The position numbers and the translations under genes are program-made. Shown here piece after piece: positions 46,451 through 55,360 of a DNA stretch of 64,000 nt (position 1 is its first letter; the number at the start of each line of letters is the position of its first letter). Origin of the DNA: Paenibacillus sp. MMS18-CY102 (GTDB lineage Bacteria > Bacillota > Bacilli > Paenibacillales > Paenibacillaceae); contig NZ_WSTC01000017.1 of the NCBI RefSeq assembly GCF_009789195.1, positions 1 through 64,000 on the forward strand. Direction: 5' to 3'. The notes under the pieces are model-generated. The model saw only the letters and a program-made list of their open reading frames with translations, did no database searches and had not been told where the DNA came from.

Positions 46451-47176
46451 TTACCCGATAATTAGTGCATACACAATGCCAGGCCCATGAACGCCAATCG
46501 TTAGGTCATTCTCGATGTCTGCCGAGCGGCTCGGTCCTGAAATAAAATGGATGCCTGCTGGCAACTGCTCCCGTCCGATCCTATCCAACTCCTTCAACGG
46601 CTCGCCTATGCGCGTTTTCAACCGTTCAATCGAAATAAGGGCGAACAGAACAGTGGGCAGCAAGCTAACCGATCGCCCTTTGTCCTTCGATGATAACACA
46701 GCGAGTGAGCCTGTGTAAGCGACCGCGTAATCAGCAGCGACGATGCCAAAATCCGCTTCGGCCGCTCGCGCTAACCAATCATCTTCCCCATCGCTATTCC
46801 ACACTTTTACTTGCGCTTGTGGCAGCGCTTCCTCTAGTCCCATCGCATCCAGCTCAGGCTGCCGTTGGCGCACGACATGCCGCGCACCCAGTTCCGCAGC
46901 TTTATCTGCGATAAACCGCTTGGCTTCCTCCAAATCAGCCAGACGCTCAACATAACCGCCCGCTGCTCGAAAATTCGCCCCAAACCGATCAATCCGCTCC
47001 TCTATCGGCCACTCGAAGCTGCGCCAAAAATCAGGAGCGCCCCGAAACGGATGGTGCGGCGGTTCGACAATGCGCGGCCGCTTCAACTTCGCTGCAAGCC
47101 CATCAATAAACGCCTGCTGCTTGGCACGCGAAGCTGTTTCCATCTGTTCCAGCCATTCGTCATGCGTGCCCGCCAT
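46451..47176 (-). CDS. lutC: Lactate utilization protein C
   Basis: 241 aa LUD-domain protein. Together with LutA and LutB it oxidises L-lactate to pyruvate. Conserved stretches include FGIVAADYAVAYTGSLAVLS and HFISGPSRSADIENDLTIGV-HGP near the C-terminus. It overlaps the end of lutB by 17 bases. The 36-base gap to lutR and shared strand indicate one operon. Confidence 0.93.
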   Translation of the reverse strand: MAGTHDEWLEQMETASRAKQQAFIDGLAAKLKRPRIVEPPHHPFRGAPDFWRSFEWPIEERIDRFGANFRAAGGYVERLADLEEAKRFIADKAAELGARHVVRQRQPELDAMGLEEALPQAQVKVWNSDGEDDWLARAAEADFGIVAADYAVAYTGSLAVLSSKDKGRSVSLLPTVLFALISIERLKTRIGEPLKELDRIGREQLPAGIHFISGPSRSADIENDLTIGVHGPGIVYALIIG

Positions 47177-48689
47177 TTCCTCCGTCCCCTTCCTTCCGCT
47201 CTTGCAAAATCGTTTCCATTCGGGCTTTCATCGATGCTGCCATTGGCTTGGCGTTCGCCAATCCATCCCGTTCCATCTCCGTCCAGCGGTCACGGAAGCC
47301 CTGCTTCGGCAAGCTCGGCGCTACCCGATAGCTGTTCCAGCCTTTCAACGGCCCAAGCTTCGACCGAATCGCCCCGTCGCGAACGACGAGCTTCTGGCCG
47401 AGCTGGCCGATCCGCAAAGCACCGCGCATCATTTTGGAATTGCCCATGACAGCCGAAAAGCCTTTCATGCCGACAGACTCCAGCATATTGCCATGGCCAG
47501 CCTCTACCTTCCGCCTGCGCAAGTATACGAGCATATCATGGAGCGGAATTTTGACCGGGCATGCTTCGTAACAAGCGCCGCATAAGCTCGAAGCATTCGC
47601 GATATCGTCCCACTCCGCAACATTTTTCTGCAGTGCTGGCGTCAATACAGCTCCAATCGGCCCGCTATACGTGCCGCCGTAAGCATGTCCGCCAATATGC
47701 CGATAGACCGGGCAAGCATTCAAGCAGGCGCCGCAGCGTATGCAATTAAGCAGCTCTTGGAATTCCGGATCGCCTAATTGGTTGGATCGCCCATTATCAA
47801 CAATGATGATGTGCATCTCATCGGGACCATCCGCATCCGCTTCCCGACGAGGGCCCGTGATGCCAGACATATAGACCGTAAGCTTCTGGCCTGTCGCAGA
47901 GCGCGGCAGCAGCGTCGCCATTACTTCAAGGTCTTCGAACGAAGGAATGATCCGCTCCATCCCCATCAGCGTGATTTGCGTCCGCGGGACGGTCGTGACC
48001 ATTCGCGCGTTTCCTTCATTTTCGAATAGTACCATGGAACCCGTCTCTGCTATTGCAAAATTGCAGCCCGTCATGCCGATGTCCGCTTCCAGAAACTTCT
48101 CGCGCAGCTTCTTCCGAACGAAGCCAGCTAAAATCTGCGTATCTGGCGCCAGCGCTTCGCCCGCATCTGCGGAGAGCAGCTCTGCGATCTGGTACCGGTT
48201 CTTATGAATCGCCGGAATGATAATATGGGAAGGCGTTTCTCCGGCAAGCTGAATGATGTATTCGCCAAGATCAGTCTCAATCGCCTCAACTCCGATGCCC
48301 GCCAAGGCATGGTTCAGATGCAGCTCTTCGGTCACCATCGATTTGGACTTCACAACCGACTTCGACTGTTTCTGCTGAGCGATCGCTAAAGAAATTTTCA
48401 CTGCTTCTACATCCGTCTCCGCAAAATGGACATGGACGCCGTTCGCCCGCGCATTGTCAGCAAACAAATTCAAGTAATAGTCGAGATGTGCGATCGTATG
48501 CAAGCGAATTTGCCTGCCGCGCTCCCGCCATTCCTCCCAATTCCCATGCTCCTCGGCTGCTGATTTTTTGCCGGAACGAAGCCGCTCCGTCGTAAATTTA
48601 ACCGCCTTGCGCAGAAAGTCATCATTCAGCGCCAGCTCTGCACGCTCTTTAACCGTCGAGCCCTTCGCATTCGGTTGCATTCCGCTCAC
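47160..48689 (-). CDS. lutB: Lactate utilization iron-sulfur protein B
   Basis: 509 aa. LUD domain about 60-300 (SMVTEELHLNHALAGIGVEA, then AETGSMVLFENEGNARMV) and two 4Fe-4S clusters: CIRCGACLNACPVYRHIGG at about 315-333 and SLCGACYEACPVKIPLHD at about 365-382. C-terminal DUF3390-like tail. It passes electrons from lactate oxidation. Overlaps lutA by four bases and lutC by 17, so translation is coupled. Confidence 0.95.
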   Translation of the reverse strand: MSGMQPNAKGSTVKERAELALNDDFLRKAVKFTTERLRSGKKSAAEEHGNWEEWRERGRQIRLHTIAHLDYYLNLFADNARANGVHVHFAETDVEAVKISLAIAQQKQSKSVVKSKSMVTEELHLNHALAGIGVEAIETDLGEYIIQLAGETPSHIIIPAIHKNRYQIAELLSADAGEALAPDTQILAGFVRKKLREKFLEADIGMTGCNFAIAETGSMVLFENEGNARMVTTVPRTQITLMGMERIIPSFEDLEVMATLLPRSATGQKLTVYMSGITGPRREADADGPDEMHIIIVDNGRSNQLGDPEFQELLNCIRCGACLNACPVYRHIGGHAYGGTYSGPIGAVLTPALQKNVAEWDDIANASSLCGACYEACPVKIPLHDMLVYLRRRKVEAGHGNMLESVGMKGFSAVMGNSKMMRGALRIGQLGQKLVVRDGAIRSKLGPLKGWNSYRVAPSLPKQGFRDRWTEMERDGLANAKPMAASMKARMETILQERKEGDGGNGGHA

Positions 48690-49414
48690 GTGTTTTTCAC
48701 CCCTTCATATAGAAGCTCAGCGAGATGCATAATGCGTACCGGCTTGTTGCGGTACCGCAAATTGCCGCCAATATTCATGAGGCAGGCCATATCGAGGCCA
48801 ACTAACACTTCCGCTTCCGTCTCTAGCACATGGTCGGCCTTTTCCGTTACCATCGCACCTGAAATATGTGACATCTTCACCGCGAACGTCCCTCCGAAAC
48901 CACAGCAATCCTCGGCAAAAGGAAGGGGCACCAACTCTAGCCCCCGCACGTTTTCCATAAGGGCAAGCGGTTCGTCCTTCACGCCCAGTAACCGGCTGCC
49001 ATGGCAAGACGGGTGATACGTAACTTTATGGGGAAATGATGCCCCAAGATCGGTAATCCCGAGCACTTGCACGATAAATTGCGTGAACTCGTAGCTTTTC
49101 CTTTGCAATTGCTTCGCTTTCTCCAGCATCTGGGCATCATGCTCGAACAGCTTCGGATAATGATGGATCATGCCGGTACAGGAGCCTGATGGCGAGATAA
49201 CAAAATCACAATCCTCAAACGCCTTAATAATCGTTGTAGCGGTTTTCCTCGCATCATCCCAGTAGCCGCTATTAAATGCTGGTTGCCCGCAGCAGGTTTG
49301 CACTTGGGGAAAATCCAGTTGAACGCCGTATTCGGCCAGCAGGCGAACCATGGCTTCCCCAACATTCGGATAAATGGCATCGCTTAAACATGTAATGAAC
49401 AATGATACTTTCAT
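48686..49414 (-). CDS. lutA: Lactate utilization protein A
   Basis: 242 aa protein with two cysteine-rich CCG domains: QTCCGQPAFNSGYWDDARKT about 40-59 and EDCCGFGGTFAVKMSHISGA about 168-187, which bind an unusual iron-sulfur cluster as in heterodisulfide reductase and glycolate oxidase GlcF. It begins VSLFITCLSDAIYPNVGEAM. First gene of lutABC, just after the candidate operator; GGGGTG precedes ATG. Confidence 0.95.
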   Translation of the reverse strand: MKVSLFITCLSDAIYPNVGEAMVRLLAEYGVQLDFPQVQTCCGQPAFNSGYWDDARKTATTIIKAFEDCDFVISPSGSCTGMIHHYPKLFEHDAQMLEKAKQLQRKSYEFTQFIVQVLGITDLGASFPHKVTYHPSCHGSRLLGVKDEPLALMENVRGLELVPLPFAEDCCGFGGTFAVKMSHISGAMVTEKADHVLETEAEVLVGLDMACLMNIGGNLRYRNKPVRIMHLAELLYEGVKNT

Positions 49415-49458
49415 AGCGCACCCCGCTTGGCTACATGATCAGCAGCTTTAATATCAGG

Positions 49459-49509
49459 TTGTCAGACAAGTTGTACTAAAGTATAACCGATGGGTTCGCC
49501 CATCGGCAA
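49459..49509 (-). promoter_or_regulatory. lut promoter with FadR-type operator at the start point
   Basis: Minus strand TTGCCG at 49509-49504, an 18-base spacer and TATACT at 49485-49480 form a sigma-A promoter. The perfect palindrome TTGTCAGACAA (49459-49469) follows about 10 bases downstream, over the expected +1. It fits the FadR subfamily half-site pattern GTM-N-KAC, so LutR is the likely binder. Confidence 0.6.
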
Positions 49510-49593
49510 TAGATCACCACGATCAAACTCACGCCACGCGCACTTAAGCAAAATGGCCTAGTTAACCGCCTAGCATCCAGCAGCATCCGTAAC

Positions 49594-50346
49594 TTAACGC
49601 TTTCCTTCCTTGTAATCCTTCGGGGTAACGCCTACCGTTTTCTTAAATAGCTTATTGAAGTAGACAGGATCATGATAACCGACCATCTGCGAAATTTCGT
49701 AATTCCGCAGCGCAGGATTGCCGATCAGCAGCTCTTTCGCTTTCTCGATGCGAAGCTGGATAATATAATCCGTCATCGTCATATTCGTCTTGGAACGAAA
49801 CAGCCTGCTCAGATAGCTGCCATTCATCCCTACCGATATTGCGAGCTTCTCCAGCTCGAATGGCTGATCATACGATTTCTCCAGCTCTTGCTTAACCTGC
49901 TCCACTGCATGATGCTCACGGTCTTCCATTGGCGCAGCGGCATCATCCTGCTTAGGCGTCAATGTTTTATTTCGCAAGCGATCAATTTCTGTAAGCAGCC
50001 CTTGCAGTTGCGCTTTATCGACCGGCTTTAACAAATAGTCCTTCACGCCGAAGCGCACTGCAGCTCTTGCATACTCGAACTCTTCAAAACCGCTCAACAC
50101 GATAATTTGAACATCGAGCGCAACTTCCCTAATCTTCTCTATGAGCTTAATGCCGTCCATAAAGGGCATTTTGATATCCGTAATAACAAGATCCAATCCT
50201 TCGCTATGCAGCCTATTAAAGTTATCCCATGCAACTGCGCCGTTACTAAATGAACCGGCAACGGTTAGGTTTGGATGCAGCTTGCACAATATCTTCTCCA
50301 GCCCAAGCCGGATCATTTCTTCATCATCTACGATCATCACTTTCAT
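49594..50346 (-). CDS. Response regulator, YesN type, with AraC DNA-binding domain
   Basis: 250 aa. Receiver domain 1-122: VMIVDDEEMIRLGLEKIL, phosphorylated Asp in LDLVITDIKMPFMDGIKLIE, Lys in KDYLLKPVDK. AraC-type double helix-turn-helix 155-250 (LEKLAISVGMNGSYLSRLFR, MVGYHDPVYFNKLFKKTVG). Partner of the sensor kinase two genes upstream. These systems usually control a neighbouring carbohydrate ABC operon, here the one starting at 56668 or the divergent hydrolase genes. Confidence 0.93.
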   Translation of the reverse strand: MKVMIVDDEEMIRLGLEKILCKLHPNLTVAGSFSNGAVAWDNFNRLHSEGLDLVITDIKMPFMDGIKLIEKIREVALDVQIIVLSGFEEFEYARAAVRFGVKDYLLKPVDKAQLQGLLTEIDRLRNKTLTPKQDDAAAPMEDREHHAVEQVKQELEKSYDQPFELEKLAISVGMNGSYLSRLFRSKTNMTMTDYIIQLRIEKAKELLIGNPALRNYEISQMVGYHDPVYFNKLFKKTVGVTPKDYKEGKR

Positions 50347-50376
50347 GGCATCGCACTCCTTCTTCGGAGCAAGTCG

Positions 50377-51450
50377 TTACGAGTCTACGCGGGGCTGCCG
50401 ATTGGCTGAACCAATGGAATCGCGATAAACCATTTCTCCACTGATTAATATTTTCTCGAACGGCTCCTTCGGATAATTGATTCGTTCAAGCACCTTATCG
50501 ACTGCGCGCGCACCTAGCGTTTCTTTGGGCACGTTCACTGTCGTTAAAGACGGGGAATGATGGCGCGTATCAATATTATCAAAACCTGTAATTGAAATCT
50601 CGCCGGGCACGTCGATATCTAATTCCCGAAATGCTCTTGCAGCGTCCATTGCCAGTGAGTCATTCGCACAGACAACAGCCGTCGGCAGCGTTCCCAGCTT
50701 CTTCTTGCGCATTGCCCAAGCTTTAATTGGCTCATCGTAATGCTCCATATTGTCCAAGGCCGTCAGATGCTCATCCTTTATCCACAGGCCGAACTCTTCC
50801 ATCGCGTTTCTAAACCCGTTCCAACGGTCGAAGAAGCTTCTCGAATAACGGCTATTGCCAATAAAGCTAATGTTGCGGTGCCCGACACCGATCAGATGTT
50901 TGGCCAGACGATACATACAATCATAATTGTTAGCAAAGACAGTATCAGAAGGAATAAGCGGGTCTTCATGGTCGACCAAAACCATCGGAACGCCCAATCG
51001 ATGAATTTCGAGCAGCATAGGCGTAGCGATCTCACCCACGCCGATTAACCCCATAATGCCTTCTGGATTCAACAGGTGGAGAAAGCTTTCAACATTTTGC
51101 TCCATCACGATGAACATGCCAATCCCTTTATCTTCCAATCGTTTTGTGATGCCATCCAGTATTTTGCCCCAATACTCGGAGTCCTTCGTTTGGAAACGTA
51201 TATTCGGCATGAGCACAAACATCGATTGCTTCACTTCCGATTCATCTGGCGCTTCCTCAGGACGGCCGCTCTTGATCGGCTTCACATATCCGCTAGTTTG
51301 CGAGAAATAGCCGAGTTGGGAAGCCGTCTGGATCACGCGGTCTCTCGTTGCGCCGCTAACGCCTTTTTTGCCGGAGAGCGCTTTGGAAATCACATATTTC
51401 GATACGCCGAGATGGTCCGCAATTTGCTGCATCGTTACTTTTTTAGTCAC
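50377..51450 (-). CDS. LacI-family regulator inside a two-component operon
   Basis: 357 aa from GTG 51450, with GGGGGA six bases upstream, giving the usual opening MTKKVTMQQIADHLGVSKYV. HTH 5-50 (SKALSGKKGVSGATRDRVIQ-TA), then a periplasmic-binding-like sensor domain about 70-357 (PNIRFQTKDSEYWGKILDGI, VVCANDSLAMDAARAFRELD, ITGFDNIDTRHHSPSLTTVN). The start overlaps the kinase stop and the gene is followed 30 bases on by the response regulator. It probably senses a sugar inside the cell while the kinase senses outside signals. Confidence 0.9.
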   Translation of the reverse strand: MTKKVTMQQIADHLGVSKYVISKALSGKKGVSGATRDRVIQTASQLGYFSQTSGYVKPIKSGRPEEAPDESEVKQSMFVLMPNIRFQTKDSEYWGKILDGITKRLEDKGIGMFIVMEQNVESFLHLLNPEGIMGLIGVGEIATPMLLEIHRLGVPMVLVDHEDPLIPSDTVFANNYDCMYRLAKHLIGVGHRNISFIGNSRYSRSFFDRWNGFRNAMEEFGLWIKDEHLTALDNMEHYDEPIKAWAMRKKKLGTLPTAVVCANDSLAMDAARAFRELDIDVPGEISITGFDNIDTRHHSPSLTTVNVPKETLGARAVDKVLERINYPKEPFEKILISGEMVYRDSIGSANRQPRVDS

Positions 51451-53347
51451 TCGTCTTCCCCCCATTATTGGACAGCGTGCCGTTATCAGAATGAGGAAGC
51501 GGCAAGCGGAGGATGATTTCCGTACCGCCTTCTTCTCCTTCTAGCGCTTCCATGCCGTAGCTGTGGCCGTAGTGAAGCTTGATCCGTTCATTTACATTTT
51601 TCAAACCAATCCCGCCACGCTTCTCCCCGCTGCCACTGCCATTAAGACCTGAGAAGGAACGGTTGAGCCGTTCGCGCGTTTCTGCTGCCATGCCCAGCCC
51701 GTTATCCACGACACGCACCAATAAGTAGCGTTCGGTACTCTCGATAAGGATGGAGATTCGCATCTGCGCCTTACGGTCGTCCAGGCCGTGGTATATCGCA
51801 TTTTCCACAATTGGCTGAAGCAGCAGCTTAAGCGTAAGAACGCCTTCATGCGCTGGATCTGCATGCATCCGCAGGTCAAACCGATTCGGATACCGATAGT
51901 TGAGCATCTCGACATAGTTTCGAACATGCTCCAATTCCGCCGCAACGGTCGTCTTCTCCCGCACATCGCCGATGCTGTAACGAAGCAGCTTGCCAAATAC
52001 CGATAACATATCCGCCGCCGCATCATCGTCATTAAGCTCAGCTACCATTCGGATCGTTTCGAGCGTGTTGTACATGAAATGAGGGTTGATCTGATTTTGC
52101 AGCGCATGCATCTCCGCCTCGTTCTTCTTCGTCTCCATCTCATAGATGTCCTGAATTAATTGATCGATTCGGACAATCATTCGGTTAAATTGATGGCCTA
52201 ACTGCCCGATTTCGTCCCGGCGTTTCACTGGAAACTGCACCTTGAAATTCCCTTCTTGAACGGATCGCATCAGCCGCATCATTTTGCGCAGCGGCTTCGT
52301 TAAGGCAAAAGACAACAGAATGGAGATGAGTAACGCAATTCCGATCGTTACAAAAGTAGCCGCCCAAGTCGCATTCCGAATTCGAATCGAATCCTTGTTC
52401 AATTCCCGCTCGGGGATAAGAATAAACAGCTTCCAATTGGTATTGGGCGATGTTGTATAGATGACGAGCTGCTTTTGCCCATCAACCGTATGATAAAAAC
52501 TGCCGTTGGTGCCGCCTGCTTGTCGCACGACAGGGCTATCGATCTGCTTCGCTAATTGGCGCTTATCGCTATCGTAGATTACCCCGCCATGAACATCGAT
52601 AATAAACGATTTGCCATGCGTCAGCTTGTCCAAATCAATCATTTGATCCTCAATTACCCGAATGTCTGCATCAACTGCGATAAGCCCGATAGGCTGCAAC
52701 GAGGCTTCATCTACGATTTTGCGGACGACCGTAAAGGCGCTTCTGGCACTATTAAGATTGCTCGTATAGGTTTCCGTACCGAATAATAACGCTTCTCCGC
52801 CAGATTGCTCCGATTTTGCCCGCCATTGCTGATAGCTCTTCTCCAAATCCAACCGGACAGCGCCTGCCTCAGTCGAGAAATATCCGTTGCCATACTTATC
52901 AAAAATATAGACAACGTTCGCTCCCCGCTTGATGTTATTAATAAATTTGACCGAGGATTGGATGCCCCGTTGAATCGATAACAATTGATTAAAATCGTCA
53001 GGGACAGGCTCCATCCCTGGCGTAGATTGAGCTGTCATTCGCTGTTCGTAATAGTTGTTGGACCGAATCAGGTTTTGTTTAATCTCAGCTTGATAGGCGG
53101 GAATCGATGAGATGCGCATCATATCTTCGATATAATCATCGACCCGCTCCATCATCGCTTCCTGCAAATTCGTCGAATACGATACCGTCGTTCGCTCAAT
53201 TGAATTCGTGTAATTCGAATAAGATATATAGCCGATAAAGGTCAGGGGCAATGAAATGACGCCTAAAAACACAATCAACAGCTTGCGCTCCATCGGCATG
53301 TCACTAAACGTGGACCTTATCATTTTTGACCACTGTCTCGCTTCCAT
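51443..53347 (-). CDS. Membrane sensor histidine kinase, YesM type
   Basis: 634 aa from ATG 53347 (GGAAGGAA seven bases upstream). Membrane helices about 20-42 (ERKLLIVFLGVISLPLTFIG) and about 290-320 (ATFVTIGIALLISILLSFAL) enclose a 250-residue extracytoplasmic dCache-like sensor. A HAMP segment follows, then HisKA_7TM-type motif ALQNQINPHFMYNTLETIRM with the phosphorylated His, and an ATPase domain (QPIVENAIYHGLDDRK, RVVDNGLGMA, GGIGLKNVNERIKLHYG). It senses an external ligand, possibly with the solute-binding proteins nearby. Confidence 0.93.
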   Translation of the reverse strand: MEARQWSKMIRSTFSDMPMERKLLIVFLGVISLPLTFIGYISYSNYTNSIERTTVSYSTNLQEAMMERVDDYIEDMMRISSIPAYQAEIKQNLIRSNNYYEQRMTAQSTPGMEPVPDDFNQLLSIQRGIQSSVKFINNIKRGANVVYIFDKYGNGYFSTEAGAVRLDLEKSYQQWRAKSEQSGGEALLFGTETYTSNLNSARSAFTVVRKIVDEASLQPIGLIAVDADIRVIEDQMIDLDKLTHGKSFIIDVHGGVIYDSDKRQLAKQIDSPVVRQAGGTNGSFYHTVDGQKQLVIYTTSPNTNWKLFILIPERELNKDSIRIRNATWAATFVTIGIALLISILLSFALTKPLRKMMRLMRSVQEGNFKVQFPVKRRDEIGQLGHQFNRMIVRIDQLIQDIYEMETKKNEAEMHALQNQINPHFMYNTLETIRMVAELNDDDAAADMLSVFGKLLRYSIGDVREKTTVAAELEHVRNYVEMLNYRYPNRFDLRMHADPAHEGVLTLKLLLQPIVENAIYHGLDDRKAQMRISILIESTERYLLVRVVDNGLGMAAETRERLNRSFSGLNGSGSGEKRGGIGLKNVNERIKLHYGHSYGMEALEGEEGGTEIILRLPLPHSDNGTLSNNGGKTSD

Positions 53348-53483
53348 CACGCCATTCCTTCCGGCCAATTGTTGTGGCAAATAACTTCTACATTATACGA
53401 CATTTACATACCCTATGCACTCATTCGTTATTATCTGGCGCTCGTTTTCACCTAACAATTCACACTAACACGCTAATTAAATC

Positions 53484-53523
53484 AAAAAAAGCTTTCGCCA
53501 GGTCGAAACCTGGCAAAAGCTTT
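53484..53523 (-). terminator. Terminator of the ABC transporter operon
   Basis: Minus strand AAAGCTTTTGCCAGGT, loop TTCG, ACCTGGCGAAAGCTTT, then TTTTT. It lies ten bases after the permease stop and separates the transporter from the kinase operon downstream. Confidence 0.9.
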
Positions 53524-53532
53524 CATTAAACG

Positions 53533-54363
53533 TTACTTTACAGCCCCATTCGTGACACCCGCGAAAATGTACCGTTGCAGGAACAGATACATTATTGCGG
53601 TTGGAATCATAATGATCAGAATTGCCGCGGAGACCATTTGCCAATTCCCGCTGTTCGAGCCGAAGAAGCGCATAAGCGATGTCGATACGACGACAAGCTC
53701 CGGCTTGGTCAAGTACAGGAATGGCGTGAACATGTCATTATAAATGGAGATCGTCTTCAAAATAACGATCGTCGCTGTCGCCGGGCCAAGCAGTGGCAAT
53801 ATGACCGCATAAAAGATTTTGAACAACGAAGCGCCTTCCATCATCGCTGCTTCATCTAAGTCATAGGGAATGTTGCGAATAAACTGCATATAGATGTAAA
53901 TCTGCAAAATATCCGCACCAACGTACAGCAAGGTTGGGCCCATGAGATGATTCGTCAGCCCGAGACCTTGAATCGTTTTGTAGTTAATGACCTGCGTCGT
54001 GATTTGGGGGATGATCGTCGCGAACAGGAACAGCCCTACTAATGGGCCTTGCAGCTTAAATTTAAAGCGGGTTACGGCATAACAGAAGGAAGCCCCAATC
54101 AATACGTTCAGGATTAGCGTTACGCCAACTATAACAAGTGTATTCCCGAACGCACGGCCCATATCCGCTTGCACGAATGCATCCGCAAAGTTGTGAAGAT
54201 GCAAAAAGCTGTCCGGCATTGACATCGTTGGCTTCGCCAAATACTCATCCGGGGTCTTAAACGCATTCGCCACGATGATATACGGCGGGAACAATACCAC
54301 GAACGCTGCGATGATTAACGAGATATATTTGATGCCGATCCAAATCGGATTTGCTTTCGCCAT
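53533..54363 (-). CDS. Sugar ABC transporter permease, MalG type
   Basis: 276 aa with six hydrophobic segments. The ATPase-contact EAA loop is DEAAMMEGASLFKIFYAVIL. The N-terminus (PIWIGIKYISLIIAAFVVLF) and C-terminus (MIPTAIMYLFLQRYIFAGVT-NGAVK) match carbohydrate uptake family 1 permeases. Pairs with the MalF-type permease two bases upstream. No ATPase gene is in the window; such systems often share an MsmX/MsmK ATPase encoded elsewhere. Confidence 0.93.
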   Translation of the reverse strand: MAKANPIWIGIKYISLIIAAFVVLFPPYIIVANAFKTPDEYLAKPTMSMPDSFLHLHNFADAFVQADMGRAFGNTLVIVGVTLILNVLIGASFCYAVTRFKFKLQGPLVGLFLFATIIPQITTQVINYKTIQGLGLTNHLMGPTLLYVGADILQIYIYMQFIRNIPYDLDEAAMMEGASLFKIFYAVILPLLGPATATIVILKTISIYNDMFTPFLYLTKPELVVVSTSLMRFFGSNSGNWQMVSAAILIIMIPTAIMYLFLQRYIFAGVTNGAVK

Positions 54364-54365
54364 CG

Positions 54366-55250
54366 CTAGCCTCTCCCTCTATTCAAGAAATACCGCTGAA
54401 TGGACAACACGGCGACAACTGCTATCAACAAGACCACACTCATGGCCGATGCTAGCCCGTAGTTGTTAAACTGGAAGGCGGTCTCGATAATTTTCATAAC
54501 AAAGGTTTCGCTCGCCCCTGCCGGCCCACCGTTCGTTAATACGAATGGAAGATCAAATACTTCCAATGCGCCCGTAACGGTCAGGAACAGGTTCAGCTCA
54601 ATGATTTTATAAATGTTAGGCACGGTAATGAAACGGAATTTTTGCCAATTGTTCGCGCCGTCGATCGACGCTGCTTCGTACAGGTCAGCCGGAATTGACT
54701 GAAGCGCCGCTAGATAGATAACCATATTAAAGCCCATAAACCGCCAGAAGCCGATAGAAGCCAACGTGTAGTTTACAAACGATTCCGAACCGAGCCAGCT
54801 CGTTTCCGAACCAAGCCCAAGCTTTCCTAACAAAAAGTTAAGCGATCCGTCGGTCGTATCGAATACATAACCGAACAAATAAGCGACTGCAACGCCATTC
54901 AATATATACGGAAGAAATAACAGCAGACGGAAAAAATAACGCCCTTTGAGCTTGCCGTTCAATACGATTGCAAAATAGATCGCTGCGATATTTTGGACAA
55001 CCCCTACAACGAAGTAAGCGACATTATGTTTAAAAACGCCAAAAATTTCGGGATTAGTAAACACTTCACGATAATTGGAGAACCCGATCCAATCTTTCTC
55101 CTGGCTCATGCCATCCCAGTTCGTAAAGCTAAGCCGAATAAGCTCAAGCGCTGGATAATAGGAGAACGTCAGCAGCAGGAGAAGGGGCAGTGCGATAAAC
55201 GAGATAATAATAATTCTTTTTTGCGTTTCAAAAGGAAGCCTGCTGAGCAT
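54366..55250 (-). CDS. Sugar ABC transporter permease, MalF type
   Basis: 294 aa, six hydrophobic segments. EAA loop YEAASIDGANNWQKFRFITV. The N-terminal FETQKRIIIISFIALPLLLL-LTF and the GLASAMSVVLLIAVVAVLSI-QRYFL end are typical of CUT1 permeases. Translation is probably coupled to the MalG-type gene (two-base gap). A 110-base spacer with a hairpin separates it from the binding-protein gene. Confidence 0.93.
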   Translation of the reverse strand: MLSRLPFETQKRIIIISFIALPLLLLLTFSYYPALELIRLSFTNWDGMSQEKDWIGFSNYREVFTNPEIFGVFKHNVAYFVVGVVQNIAAIYFAIVLNGKLKGRYFFRLLLFLPYILNGVAVAYLFGYVFDTTDGSLNFLLGKLGLGSETSWLGSESFVNYTLASIGFWRFMGFNMVIYLAALQSIPADLYEAASIDGANNWQKFRFITVPNIYKIIELNLFLTVTGALEVFDLPFVLTNGGPAGASETFVMKIIETAFQFNNYGLASAMSVVLLIAVVAVLSIQRYFLNRGRG

Positions 55251-55308
55251 GGGATCCCATCCTCTCCTAAATCTCTAGATATCTCTCCTCGACAGTACCG
55301 CGCCTTGG

Positions 55309-55337
55309 GAACGGACGCTCCAGCAGAGCGCCCGTTT
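55309..55337 (-). terminator. Attenuator-like hairpin between binding protein and permeases
   Basis: GAACGGACGCTC and GAGCGCCCGTTTC pair with one mismatch around a 5-base loop, with no clear T-run. Such hairpins commonly let the binding protein be made in excess of the permeases by stabilising the upstream message. Confidence 0.5.
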
Positions 55338-55360
55338 CAAAGCGTGGGATACAGCTTGCG

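Noticed and set aside
47160-49414. Glycolate oxidase or heterodisulfide reductase reading of the lut genes
   Set aside because: Gene order CCG protein, LUD-ferredoxin protein, LUD protein and a FadR-type regulator is specific to lutABC.
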